Source of the DNA: Eretmocerus hayati
Lineage: Eukaryota; Arthropoda; Insecta; Hymenoptera; Aphelinidae
Assembly: GCA_029851415.1 (NCBI GenBank)
Contig: CM056741.1
Span: 163,543,685 to 163,607,684, forward strand
Reading direction: 5' to 3'
DNA length: 64,000 bases
The notes under the pieces were generated by a model. The model made no database searches. It was not told the origin of the DNA and saw nothing but the letters and a program-made list of their open reading frames with translations. Numbering within the stretch: position 1 is the stretch's first letter; each line of letters opens with the position of its first letter. This document shows, piece by piece, positions 47,831 through 59,400 of this stretch. A program made the translations under genes and the position numbers.

Positions 47831-48618
47831 CAGTACCGTTCAAAAGTTCTCGATGGGTGATCCCTCGAGTACCCTGACTTGCAACAGTGATAAGTCGAAT
47901 TCTATACGTTGTACGAACATTTTCAAAAGAGCATTTTAAAGAGTTGAAAAAATACTAACTTTGACTGGGTTTGGATGATTTTTATCGAATATTTTTGGAG
48001 GTCCTACACGCTGATGATAAAGTAGAAAATCTAAAAATTTTTTACTTTCATTGAGACACCTGCAGTTTTAACGCGAATGAAGATACGGCAATTCTGAAAA
48101 AAGCATCTTGTAGAGCGGAAAAAATTCTATGTGTAGCCATTTTTTGATTATTTTTCACGTACCGCGTGTGAGAACGTGCGACCTTTCCAAATCCCCAAAA
48201 TCATGGTTTTTCACCTTTTTCTGTGCCCCTTGCGGTGATGAACAGTCATCTTGGGTATCTAGGCAGCTTGTACGTTCTCACACGCGGTACGTGAAAAATA
48301 ATCAAAACATGGCTACAAATAGCATTTTTTCCGCTCTACAAGATGCTTTTATCAGAGTTGCCGTATCTTCATGCGCATTAAAACTGCAGGTGTCTCAATG
48401 AAAGTAAAATTTTTTTGATTTTGTATTTTTTTCATCAGCGTGTAGGATCTTCAAAAATATTCGATAAAAATCATCAAAACCCATTGAGAGTTAGTATATT
48501 TTCTGCTCTTCAAGATGCTTTTTTAAAAATTTTCGTACAACGCATAGAATTCGACTTATCGCTGTTGCAAGTCGGGGTACTCGAGGGATCACCCATCGCG
48601 AACTTTTGAACGGTACTG
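47831..48618. mobile_element. 788-bp palindromic Tc1/mariner-derived MITE
   Basis: TA duplications at 47829-47830 and 48619-48620 flank CAGTACCGTTCAAAAGTTC and its complement. The CAGT(A/G)CCGTTCAAAAGTTT-type terminus is typical of Tc1-like transposons. Arms are 347 bp each (47831-48177 and 48272-48618), with scattered mismatches and a 94-bp centre. No transposase. Confidence 0.88.
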
Positions 48619-48620
48619 TA

Positions 48621-50627
48621 TGTGTAAAAATGTGAGGGAATTTCAATTGCTGGAATATATTACTGAATCCTAAAATTCATTGCAAGAAAGATAAATCACA
48701 ATAATTGAAATCTTGAATGTAGTTGTCCATAAACCATATGGAATTGATCCTAGGAAAGTTACTTTAGGGTTCTGATGCAAAATGACACCAAACGGTTGGA
48801 ATTTACTTCTCTAATGCACCGTAGTTTCACTTTTTCATTGCTTCCACTTTTCTACCAGGAATGAAGGACCAAAACCATGCACAAGCAGCATATATCGATT
48901 AACAGGTCGAGAATAGTTATGGCATAGTATTTGGTATGATAAAATATAGGTAGTTGAAGCAAAAATGATTAGCAGATGAACTATTATTCTACACCCAAAA
49001 AATTTTTTCGAGGTGGTAAAAAAAACCAATTTCTCCCTCATTACGTACAAATAACTTTCTCGCGAAATTGATTTTCGATTGGAGTTGTATGTAGTTATAT
49101 CACAACTTCATACCAAAACCGATCAATTTTCAATTGATATTCCATCCTATGCATGTTTCCTGGAAATTATTTTGTAATTTGGAGAGCAAACGCAAAAGGT
49201 TTGATTGGCGGTATTATTTACGTATTAACAACGAAATTACCCGCTCCTATTTTCTCAATTCACTTGAAAAGTGAGCTACTTGTTTCTACCACAGATACAA
49301 TGTGGCACGATATTGCACATTCTTCTGATGTTTCACACATTTTTGTTTTATATACGAATTATTGGAAAGTGGGTTGCATTGGCGTTGCATTGATACAGAT
49401 CGATCGAACTGAATCATAGCGAACGTTGAATGAATTCACAATAAGCGACTAAATAAATGTCATGCTAACTTACTGCGTTGTAAACTCATTAGGTTTGTTA
49501 TTGGAAAACTTTGACTCTTAAATTGGTATATAACCTGAACTTTGCACATTTATAATCAAATTGGGATTGAAATTTACATAGATTGATTCACGTTTGTCTC
49601 AGTTTGTTAATTTAGAGTAAGTTAATCACAATATCACGTACATACCAAAATTTGGAACGCTCATTGATTTGAAGTGAGATGGGTTATCATCGACATGTCA
49701 GTGCTTTTCTCAATGTTGTGTGAATTCTTCGCAACTATGAATGGATTTTTTCAAATGATAATTGGTGGGGTTGACTTTTTCTTCATCGTAATTGAGTGTA
49801 TCGATTTTCCAAGGAACGCGCGATGAATTCAAAATATTTAAATTCAAACCCAGATTGTTGCTCGAACTCTTCATGCAAAAGCTTCCGCGGCTAGCAACAC
49901 TTTCTGGCTTCGTTTGATGACCATCAAACATACGCGCGGTAATGTATATTTTTCGAGAAATTAGAGAAATTCACTCAAATGTGGATCAAAGTTACTCTTG
50001 ATTCTTATTTTGTAACAAAAATATGTATGCAGCTTGTACAACAAAAGTCTCGCATTTTTTTTTTTTTTTGATAGAAATTCTGAAAAAAAACCCTTGGAAA
50101 ATTTCCAAAACTTACTCTGCTATTTCATAATCTTTTTCCCCTTTACTTGATAAGGTTGCGACGAAACAAAATCATCTCTCTCAGATAGCTTGTTTTCAAT
50201 GACCGCAATGTATTTGAGAATCTCACTCTGTATTTTTCATTGGTAATTACCTCTATGAGATTTTTTTTTTATAAGATTTGAGAGATTTCAAATGGAAAAC
50301 TGTATTATTCATTAAATAGGAGGATTAATCTGATGCGCTCATACAAGAATAAATGAAAATGCATTTGAAATAAACAGACTTTGAGACATCTGATCCGTTT
50401 CATTGACCACGAAACATGAATGAACTGTTAATAAATAAGATATGAGATGATGCTGAATAGCATTCATGTAAGATTTGTTCCATTATTTTGATTATAGGGA
50501 GTTTGATGACAGTGATTATTGAGGATTTGCGAAGACCAACAGAGTATGAGTTTTCTTCACGATTGGCAAGCTTGTTTCTATTCTTACTTGTTCAAAATTT
50601 AGTCAAAATGAGCTATCAAAGTATATC
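48621..50627. other. Intronic stretch, nothing recognised
   Basis: A T/A homopolymer lies near 50058-50070. Short frames only; no element ends or RNA signatures. Confidence 0.45.
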
Positions 50628-51730
50628 AGTGATTCCGTCGAAAGTAAGATTTTGCGTGTTCCGAGTTCCCCCAAGTTTCTAAGGGTTGGAATGTGCATCG
50701 TAGCAATTTTCTGGGGTATATTCTATTGGTGCGCAACTATGTTAATAGTTTTTGAGTCGATTCTAACGTTCCCGTAATTTGTAGTGCCTCATAAAGGGTC
50801 TAAATGTCAATTCCGTCGCCTGTAGAAAACCTACCTTTGACTCTCGCATTCACTGCAACGCATATTCAGAGTCGAAAACCCTCATGTGTAGCTATGCACT
50901 TCAATTTGTAATACTTCAAATAATATAATCCACCACTTTGCGAGTCGAAATTAAACCCCCAGCTCGAGCACGGCCATCCGACATTTTGAAGACGGATTTG
51001 CACCGAAACTGCTCGCACAACACTAACTAGGTAGGTAAACACTCTAAATCTCTTGGAGGCGAACGAGTCTCTATTGGAGGCGTTTTCGCCTTCATGGTAG
51101 AGGCAAAAACGCCTCTAAGAGCCTCCGTTAGAGGCGCTTTCGCCTCTAACAGATTTAGAGTGAAGTCCCCGATCGTCTATTGAGCCTTTCTAACCAATGA
51201 GGTTGATTCTCAGATACCCAAATACACTTAATTCTTGCGCGACATAAACCGAAAACTCGAATCTGTAGCCGAGCGCACCTCATGAACGTGTTTAAAGAAT
51301 GGCGTACAAAATTTTCGGTCAATTCCGTCCCCATGTTGTGCTCCTCCCCAACGCGTTATATCCCTTTGTGGAACACATTTTCTTGAAGTATTTAGTTGCA
51401 TTGGATGAAATCTATGCGGGAAAGAGTCTACGATTAGTTGGCGAGCCGTGGGAATATTTCTAAAGCGAAATGTCAATTCCGTCCCCGTCAATTCGGTCCC
51501 CCTCTATGACCCCTTAAACTGCACATATCTTCGTCTGACTTTTTTTGAGATACACGACTTTAGATATTTCCTTTTTGAGCCCAAACAAGTGTAAATCAAC
51601 TGCTATGAGACGCCGGAACTCGTCTGGGGCTGAAATAATTTTCCGACCCAAATCACTCCCTGCGTCTATTTTGGCCCCAAAAAATCACACTTTCGGCAGA
51701 ATCATCCATGTGTATTTATTGAATTGATGA
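50628..51730 (+). repeat. Dispersed repeat B, copy 2
   Basis: Collinear with copy 1 (44158-44225 plus 46272-47150). It contains its own insertion, the 123-bp palindrome at 51040-51162, absent from copy 1. Contains CAATTCCGTCCCC-type motifs repeated three times. No convincing coding frame. Confidence 0.7.
51040..51162. mobile_element. 123-bp GAGGCG-rich palindromic mini-element
   Basis: CACTCTAAATCT at the left and AGATTTAGAGTG at the right bound repeated GAGGCG/CGCCTC words (GGAGGCGTTTTCGCC, AGAGGCGCTTTCGCCTCT) that can pair in several registers. It interrupts repeat B copy 2 relative to copy 1. Confidence 0.75.
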
Positions 51731-54700
51731 GTTTTGACAGTTGTCCTCCATTAGAAGGAATATATATGAAAAAGAGATACATATGAATTGAGGAAAACAG
51801 ATAAAAACGTTGGAAGGAAGTTCAAATTTCCCTTTAATTGATTCAGTCTGCCTTCCGATAGAATAATATAAAAGTCTTAAAACATTCAGAACAAATAACT
51901 AACCACGAAAGCCATCTCTATATCCGAATTTGTTTGATTCGAACCCTTCCATTTTGAGTGTTGACAAAGTGAACAAATCCTAACCTACTAAATTGATTTT
52001 TGTTACAGGTGAGTCCAGAGATTTGTCTATATAAACTATTTTGTGAGTACTGGTACATATCATATGGAATAGCAAGTAAGCAAGTGCAAAAGATCAAGCA
52101 CCAACTCAGGCCCCCCCCTCCCCTCCCACCCCTCAAACAGTCCGGGTTCCGTCAGATTCGTTTGAATGCTTTGAGAATTCCAAACTGCAAATCTCTCCAA
52201 TGCCTATAAAGGATGAATCACGAATAATATAAAATTGCGTACTTTATCATCCAAATGCTGTGGAATAGCAGTAATCCCGAGATTTAAGGGAAAGAGATAT
52301 TTTGAAAGATCGAAATTGCCCATGAATTTCATTCAAACACATCAAACTGTTCTCTCGTATCGAGTTGGGCAATCAATTTTATCTTTGCACAACTTACTTT
52401 AGCAGCTATGTACGCGATAGATTTTCTTCTCACATTTTTCTGGCTATCCAGCTGTGACCCCGAGCGTGAAATAAAATTTGTGAAAACTGCTTTGTCGGTT
52501 CGTTGGATTTGAGCCAGTATTATATGTAGTTATAGCAAGCATAGCTATCTCTCGTATCACGTGCGGCATTTTATTCTTCCATCTACGTTTTTTTTAAAAA
52601 GCTCTTTAATCTCGTACATCCACTCAAAAAGCTGGGCTATTATATATATCGTATTCTATATATGCAGCCATATTATATACTTTGATGCGAAAAGAAGAGA
52701 AATATATTGCGTTTTATGAGCCCGTAGAGATTGGGAGTGACGTTGCGTCTACGCTTTGCACAGTCGAGCTTCCTGCGCTGATGTCCTCTCTTTGCTCTTG
52801 TTGTTGAGAGAAAAAGTCTTAGATAGCAGCAAATTTTTTTATAACGGGATATGCAGGACATATGTCGTGAACTTTAATTTGTCGAGGTGAGGAAGAATGG
52901 AAAATTTTTCGGGAGTGAGTGAACTCTTGTTTTTTCGATTTTAGGAACTCTTAAGATCGTGAGATCGACGTCAAAATAAACTTAACAAAAAATCAAGTGT
53001 CCGAAATATAATTTTTTTGACTTCATTATAATTTGATTTCTATCATTTGTGTGCGGAGTATGCATCAAAACTTGATTTTTGTAACAATTGGTCGGGAACA
53101 TGTAGAAAGAATAAAATCTTCCTTTGAAGCATTGAAATGCCTCGTGAATGATTGGTAATGGTTTTTGAAGGGCCTTACGTGAAAGAATTTGTCATTTATT
53201 GCTTCGTTATAGTGATACACATTCAATCATCGAGATTTATGGAAAAATTCTTGTAAAACGATTCAATCTTTTAATAATGATTTGTTATGTGAATCCAATC
53301 ATTGAATCGTTAATTGATTGAGGCCAATCAATTAACGATTCAATTAGTGAAGCTCTATTAACCCATTCAATTACTAGATAAACGATTCAATATTTTTCAA
53401 TTGTATAATTCTAATCTATTCCAGAGTGAAACAAGAAACAATAATTCTTGCTACGCCTCGCTACGTAGCGCAAATACAGTAAAAAAAAAGAAGTTAACGT
53501 TGCACAGCGGAAACAAACAAGAGAAATGAGCGAATTCACTTGCATCGCCGCTAATAGTTTCGGTCCCTTGTTCTATACTCTGATGCGCGCCCAACTCGCT
53601 CTTGTTTTCCTGAAAATGTGAATAATTGCTCTCCGAGCTACGCGGCAGATAATGAAAGGATGGATTATCCTGTTCCCGCTAGCCCAAGCGTTTGTTTCGT
53701 TTTTGCCTACATGCGCATCACAATCGCCTGTAATTTATCGAAATAGTGTTGTGTACCCATTATTCATGGCCTAGGGTCGTTTACACTGTCACATTTTGGG
53801 ATAAAGATAGAGTATGAAAAAGATGATTCGTTAAAAAAAAAGGGAATAGGAACACCCTCTAGCCGAGCAAAAAAGACGGATGGGGGGCGGGGGATTTACT
53901 GTTTTGTTGTGAAAAGGCGTGCGGAATTTGATTGTCTACGCGGGCATTTTTAAAGCCTAGATAAGTTTGAGTGCAAATCCTAGTTTTCTTGTACTTCTTT
54001 TTGCGATGTACATTGTATGATTGATGCAGAATTTGCTTGCTGGTACGATCATCTCTTACAAACTTCACGTAGTCCTTTCGCATGTGTGAAAAATGTCATT
54101 CGTATGTCAGTGATAATATTTATGTAGTTGACACAAAAGAGTAAGTATTTGATGACCAGGGTGCTTAAGGTAGTTGTCCTGTAAATTTATTTGACAACAG
54201 AATTCTTTGTAACTTGGCGAAAATTCATTCAAGTATTGATGAGTATCCGTGCCAAATATTAAGTCAATCGGCTGGTTCGTTTCAGAGCCCTGATCATTAA
54301 AATGCCAGGTGTTTTGGTCACATTTTTAACATTGCGCTTATGGGAGAAGGCACGTAAAATGCCTCACTTTTCAGTCTCACAATTGATTCCGACAACAGAA
54401 AATGATGAGATAGCATCAGGAAGAGAAAGTTTATACAATCATAAATCTTTTGGCCAAGTCCGCTCAGTATTTATCGTTTAGTTTTTTTGTACAGGCATCA
54501 GAAAATTGAAGTTGCAAAATAGCCTTCACAAAAATTCTATTTATGCGCAAATTATTGTCTGAAAAGTATATAAGCCTATTATAGCTTACTTTTTGATGGG
54601 CGGAACAGGCCAATTCGCACAAATCATATCTTCGTTAAAATCAATGTTACCCAAAAAGTGAGGTTAGGTAGCGTTTGACTCACGTAGTTGCAGGTATATG

Positions 54701-55280
54701 AGATCGTGGTTGCAGGACAAACTACTTTAAAGCTTATATGTGAGACGTTGGTGTTCAGTAGTTTCACAGTGACAGGCGAGCTTGCATCAATCTGTTGAAG
54801 TCGTATAGCTCGTCAGCTGAATAGTTTTCTCTTTTTTGTGATATTGCAGAAGCTGAATGCTTGCAAAAACCTTCATCATCGTCCTTCTTTTTATCAACGC
54901 GTTTTCAACCTTATTTTCGAAGTTATGGCGCGGAGTTCACAGTTCTAGAAATATTTCAAATCACCGAAAAAAAACTACCAAATTAGCTCTTATGAAAATC
55001 CAGACTATTGCCGGCCGAGATTCGAACACCTGGATTTCTGCATTGAAGGTGAGGACTTTATCCACGATCGAGGTCACGTTGCCTTCGATTTTTTTTTCTT
55101 CATCTTATTTTTACCCTCTGGCATTCAGAACAGTATTATGTTGTATCCAAGACAATCTCATAGAGGACCATTAGCATCTCTCGCAAATTTTTCAAGGGCT
55201 TTCTTTTCCCATTTCTTTACTGTCTGTGCAGTGTTTATTAACATTTTTTCAATCAAAAATTTCCCACTGTGTGCATTCTT
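51731..55280. other. Intronic stretch with one perfect stem
   Basis: A 20-bp perfect hairpin lies at 53301-53344, and a C-rich tract near 52110-52134. No gene or complete element is supported. Confidence 0.45.
53301..53344. repeat. Perfect 20-bp stem, 4-nt loop
   Basis: ATTGAATCGTTAATTGATTG and its exact complement are separated by AGGC. Related AACGATTCAAT words recur on both sides (near 53256 and 53382), suggesting a larger decayed inverted structure. Confidence 0.8.
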
Positions 55281-55570
55281 CTACTTCGATCCAATTCTGT
55301 CCAGTTCGGTACAGTTTGGTCTAGTATGATCTAGTTTGGTCTAGTACGGCCTTGTTCGGTCTACTTCGGTCTAATTCGGTCTAATTGATCCAGTTCGATG
55401 GAATGTCAGAATTAATTTGGTCTAGTCTGGTCCAGTTTGGTGAAATAAGGTGTAGTTTGGTCTGTTTGATCCAATTCAGTCTGACGCGGTCTAGTCCGGT
55501 CTAGTTCCGTCTAGTTCGGTCTGGTTCGGTCTAGTTCGGTTTAGTTAGGTTTGGTCCGGTCTGATTTGGT
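55281..55570. repeat. Degenerate 10-bp minisatellite (CTAGTTCGGT)n
   Basis: Nearly 30 units of a 10-bp motif, consensus CTAGTTCGGT, keep register over about 290 bp apart from a small phase slip near 55390-55450. Individual units vary at 1-4 positions. No open frame is associated. Confidence 0.9.
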
Positions 55571-55724
55571 TAAAATTCATTACGTGGTCATGTGGGGCAT
55601 GCGCGGGATGGACTGATCAATTAACTGATTGTACAATCCACTAATAGGCCGTATGTCGTGCGTTGTGCGTCGTGCATCATGTGTCATTTGTAACAATCTC
55701 GAACATTTCTTCAACATATTGACT

Positions 55725-56084
55725 ACCCGAGTGAAAAAGATGATTAATATATCATAATATGTCATCATATTTCTGTCGTTAAGTGAAATGTCGGCGGATT
55801 GTGGTGAAAAATCAAATTCGATCGAATTCCATAGTCAGAGACCACTGAAACAGTCCCTGACAGCCCTCATTTCACTTGTAAAGTTATATTACCAATAGTA
55901 AGTATGATAATACATAATAACAGATTATAATATATTATAATATATTATAATCTTATGGGATTCGATTAAATTTGATTTTTCACCACAATCCACCGACATT
56001 TCACCTAACGACAGAAATATGATGACATATTATAATATATTATAATATATTATCACGGCAATATATTAATCTTTTTTACTCGGG
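55725..56084. mobile_element. 360-bp palindromic MITE with TA target duplication
   Basis: TA lies at 55723-55724 and 56085-56086. The termini are CCCGAGTGAAAAAGATG and the imperfect complement CTTTTTTACTCGGG. Arms continue through CATCATATTTCTGTCGTTA, GAAATGTCGGCGGATTGTGG and AAATCAAATTCGATCGAATTCC. The right arm carries an expanded TATAATATAT repeat. No coding capacity. Confidence 0.82.
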
Positions 56085-56132
56085 TATTCATAAAAAAATC
56101 CATAGTTCGGGTTTCTGATATATACAACTAAC

Positions 56133-56410
56133 CAGGAGAGGCCATCACATCCGGATCACGGATTTGGCTGAAACTTTGGAAATAGTCTTTTCCCGAACGC
56201 TCAAGCGCTGGAGAACTACAGTCATGGACATTAGCACTGCAGGTATATCTATATAAATAATTTTCAACATATGGGCCTACGTGGGCAATGCTAATATGAC
56301 GCTTGAGTGTTTAGGATCTATAATTTTTAATACCATCTTTTTGGGTTAAAAGAAGACTGTTCCCAAAGATTCAGCCAAATCAGTCACCCGGATCTGGAAC
56401 ACTTTCCTGG
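56133..56410. mobile_element. Palindromic element family A, copy 4 (diverged)
   Basis: CAGGAGAGGCCATCACATCC and GGCTGAAACTTTGGAAATAG at the left, AAAGATTCAGCC and GGAACACTTTCCTG at the right. Centre motifs ACATTAGCACTG, CATATGGGCCTACGTGGGCAA and GCTAATATG match the 30338 copy. It lies only about 50 bp from the 55725 MITE. Confidence 0.7.
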
Positions 56411-59400
56411 TGAGCCGTTTCGAGAATTCAGAACAATTAATCTGCATTTCTTGAATAATAGATCCATTAGCAAGTATAGTTCAACATAATACATCATTTT
56501 TGCGAACTTGGTGAGAAATCTCTCTTTGAAATCATCAATTGATCACCATGCATTATTTTCCAAATATCATTTTTGAGCTACGGAAGAATTTCAGCGATCT
56601 CCGACTTATCAAGAACATTCACGAACCAAACGAGCGGTAGCGAGTAAAGCAATAACGCTAGCAAATGATGATGCGCTGAGGCAATTGTGTGTACAATGTC
56701 ACGTATCGTCGAGATACGATGCACTGAACGATACATTCTCGAGATTTTTCATAAAATAGTTTGGCGAACCTAGAGTATGCATCATCTATGCCACGCAAGC
56801 TTTTCTATAGACTGAACACAATATGCATTCAAGCTATGGGGAACTCTCGTTCACAGATGGGTAAGCCTTATCCAAGACGTACACGCTTCGTTACTCCCAT
56901 CAGTTTGGTTTTATACCTACAGAGTGGCAGGTGCAAGATAACGCTTTACTTAGATCTTATAATTTGACTTGAGATTTTTTGTCGCCTCGTCATAATGCAT
57001 TTTTCGACAGTCTTTTTATCATGAGCGAGCGTGACGCGAATGAAGTTATCTCCCTTTTTATTCTCTAGAATGAAAATCTCCAAAAATTTCAGTAATTGCT
57101 GCACTTTAGTAATGGATTTTCCGTAGAATGATTTTCGTTTCCCCGTCATCTCGAGATTTTTTTCATCAAGGTTACCAGCCTTCCAATGATAAAGTATTAT
57201 TAACTCGAGATTCATACCTTAATAATCGACTTCAATAATTTATATCGTGGCGCATATTTATAGGGTAATTGCGGCATTGATCTAAGATACCGTTGGAATC
57301 TCGTTAATCCACGCGTGCTCGTCACTAATCACTAGTTTGTGCCATTGACTACCCGTTGAGATCGGGAGTCAACACATCAACATTTCGACTATCATTTCTT
57401 GACTAGGTTCATCGATAATTTTTTACGAGTTTGGGTAATATTCTACACGTAACATTCATGAAAATTTAAAATTAAATACTATCAAAATTTGTGAGTCTTT
57501 CGTGAACATCAAGTTCAAACAATTTTATGCTATGGAAAATGTAGTTATTCAACTCATTCTGATCATTTTCATATAGTAAAACCGATAATGAGAATTGATG
57601 ACATAAAAATTCCTAATATCGATTATGTATGAATAATCGTGGAATTCGAATGACTTGGTAAACTGAAGGAAATAGTGCATCAAGAGGCTCCAAGTTGTGA
57701 CTGCTTGGAGTGAATTGCGTAGAATCTGGCCTCTTAAGTCCAATGAGACATATCACGCCTGTCGTTTAGAAATTAACTAGTTAATGAGTCACTCGTGAGC
57801 TCACGCACTCTCGTAATTGTTGACGTTGGATTAAAATCTTCGTAGCATACAAATGGTCTCACTCTTAAACCTCATCAAGCTCTTTATTTGACTAAATGAT
57901 ATGATTTGAACGAAACTCTTTCTGGTCCACATTTTGATAATCATCATGAAAAAAGTCGAGTCTTCTTTCCTATATATGAATAATTTTGTAGGACCAAAGT
58001 AAAATGTGTTCGTTCTTCAAAATGTTATAGCCAGAAAACTAGTAGCCAAAACTTCAAAATTTCACATTGGTTTTCAACATCTAAATGGTCATGACAGTTC
58101 CCCCGAGCAGCATCTAGGTACCTGACATTCTATGAATGTTTCTAAAATTACTTTTGCCTCGCGTTTTCATTCTCATATGAGTGATTCCGCAAAAACTGTT
58201 AAATTTGGTGTCCTGAGCTGCCATTTTTGCTTGTCTTTTTCCCGAAGATAACCTCCTCTCCGAGCTGATAATCTCATTATTTCACGCGAAATATTATACA
58301 TTTCCGCGACTCAGATTTCGAAAACTTACATGTGAAGGAGTAATTCCATGCACAAATGCAAGCCCCCGCTTGATTTTTTCGTGATGTAACTAGCACGGAT
58401 ATCTGTCTTGAAAGACTATGTTACATTCTGGCCCAGTTGAAGTAATTCGGTGAGCAAAGCCAAAATCTGCTGATTTTTTCGAAGGGGACAAAAAAAAGTC
58501 ACATCCGTAGAGACATGTGAATTTGAGCGCAGCAATGGCTCGAATCAATCAATTTGGTTTTCTTCCACAGCAGTTTGGTGGTGCAATGAAGGGTATATGT
58601 GTTCGGACAAGTCAATCCGAAAGCATACAAGCTTGTGAGATGGGTTTGAAGGTCGATTTGTCACATCTCGCAACACGTGAAAATTGTCACATTCCGTCAC
58701 TCTTGAAAAAACGTGATATGGATCTATAGTGTCGGTTGTCGGTCGCATGGATGATATAGGGGCACTGTTGATCTCGAGATCATTTGTCATAACGGTACCC
58801 TACCTGGTACACTCAGCATTCTGACTTCAACGTGACCGAGGAAGGAATGGGAAATGAATAATCAATGTGTTAGGAAATGTGCCAAAAGGACAGATTTGAT
58901 TCTTAAAGTCAATAGTTTTGATAAAATCACTCATATATTAGGTGCTACTCAAATCGGCGGATCTCAAACCGCTTCAAAATCAAATCCGTTAGATGAACAA
59001 AAACTGCTCATCGAGTAGGAGGTAATATAAAGCCAGATCTCAAAGTATCTCGAAGCAAATAGCGGGGGCGACTACGACGACGAAAACTGAGGCGCTATTT
59101 TCATCGCCTTCCGACGCTTCTCGTAAGCAGCTTCGACGCGCGCGAGCTTTATAAACGTTATTGCACAGCTCTTGAGCGGAGCCGCGCCCTCCTGGTATAG
59201 CGGTAGCTAGCCACAGCTTGAAAGCTCAAAGCTTGCAAACGTGTCTGATGCTTTTCATGCTTTACTGGATGCGTAACCTATATATACTCTAGGCATTTCT
59301 CTTTCGAGCAGTAGCTTCAGCTCGCGGCGTGTTTTCTTCTTTCGCGTGCTGCAAGCTGCGATATTTATTCGCGGCCGTGCATTTTTTGCACCTTTCTTGA

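Noticed and set aside
55281..55570. CRISPR-like array
   Set aside because: Ten-bp degenerate tandem units without spacers in an animal genome; it is a minisatellite.
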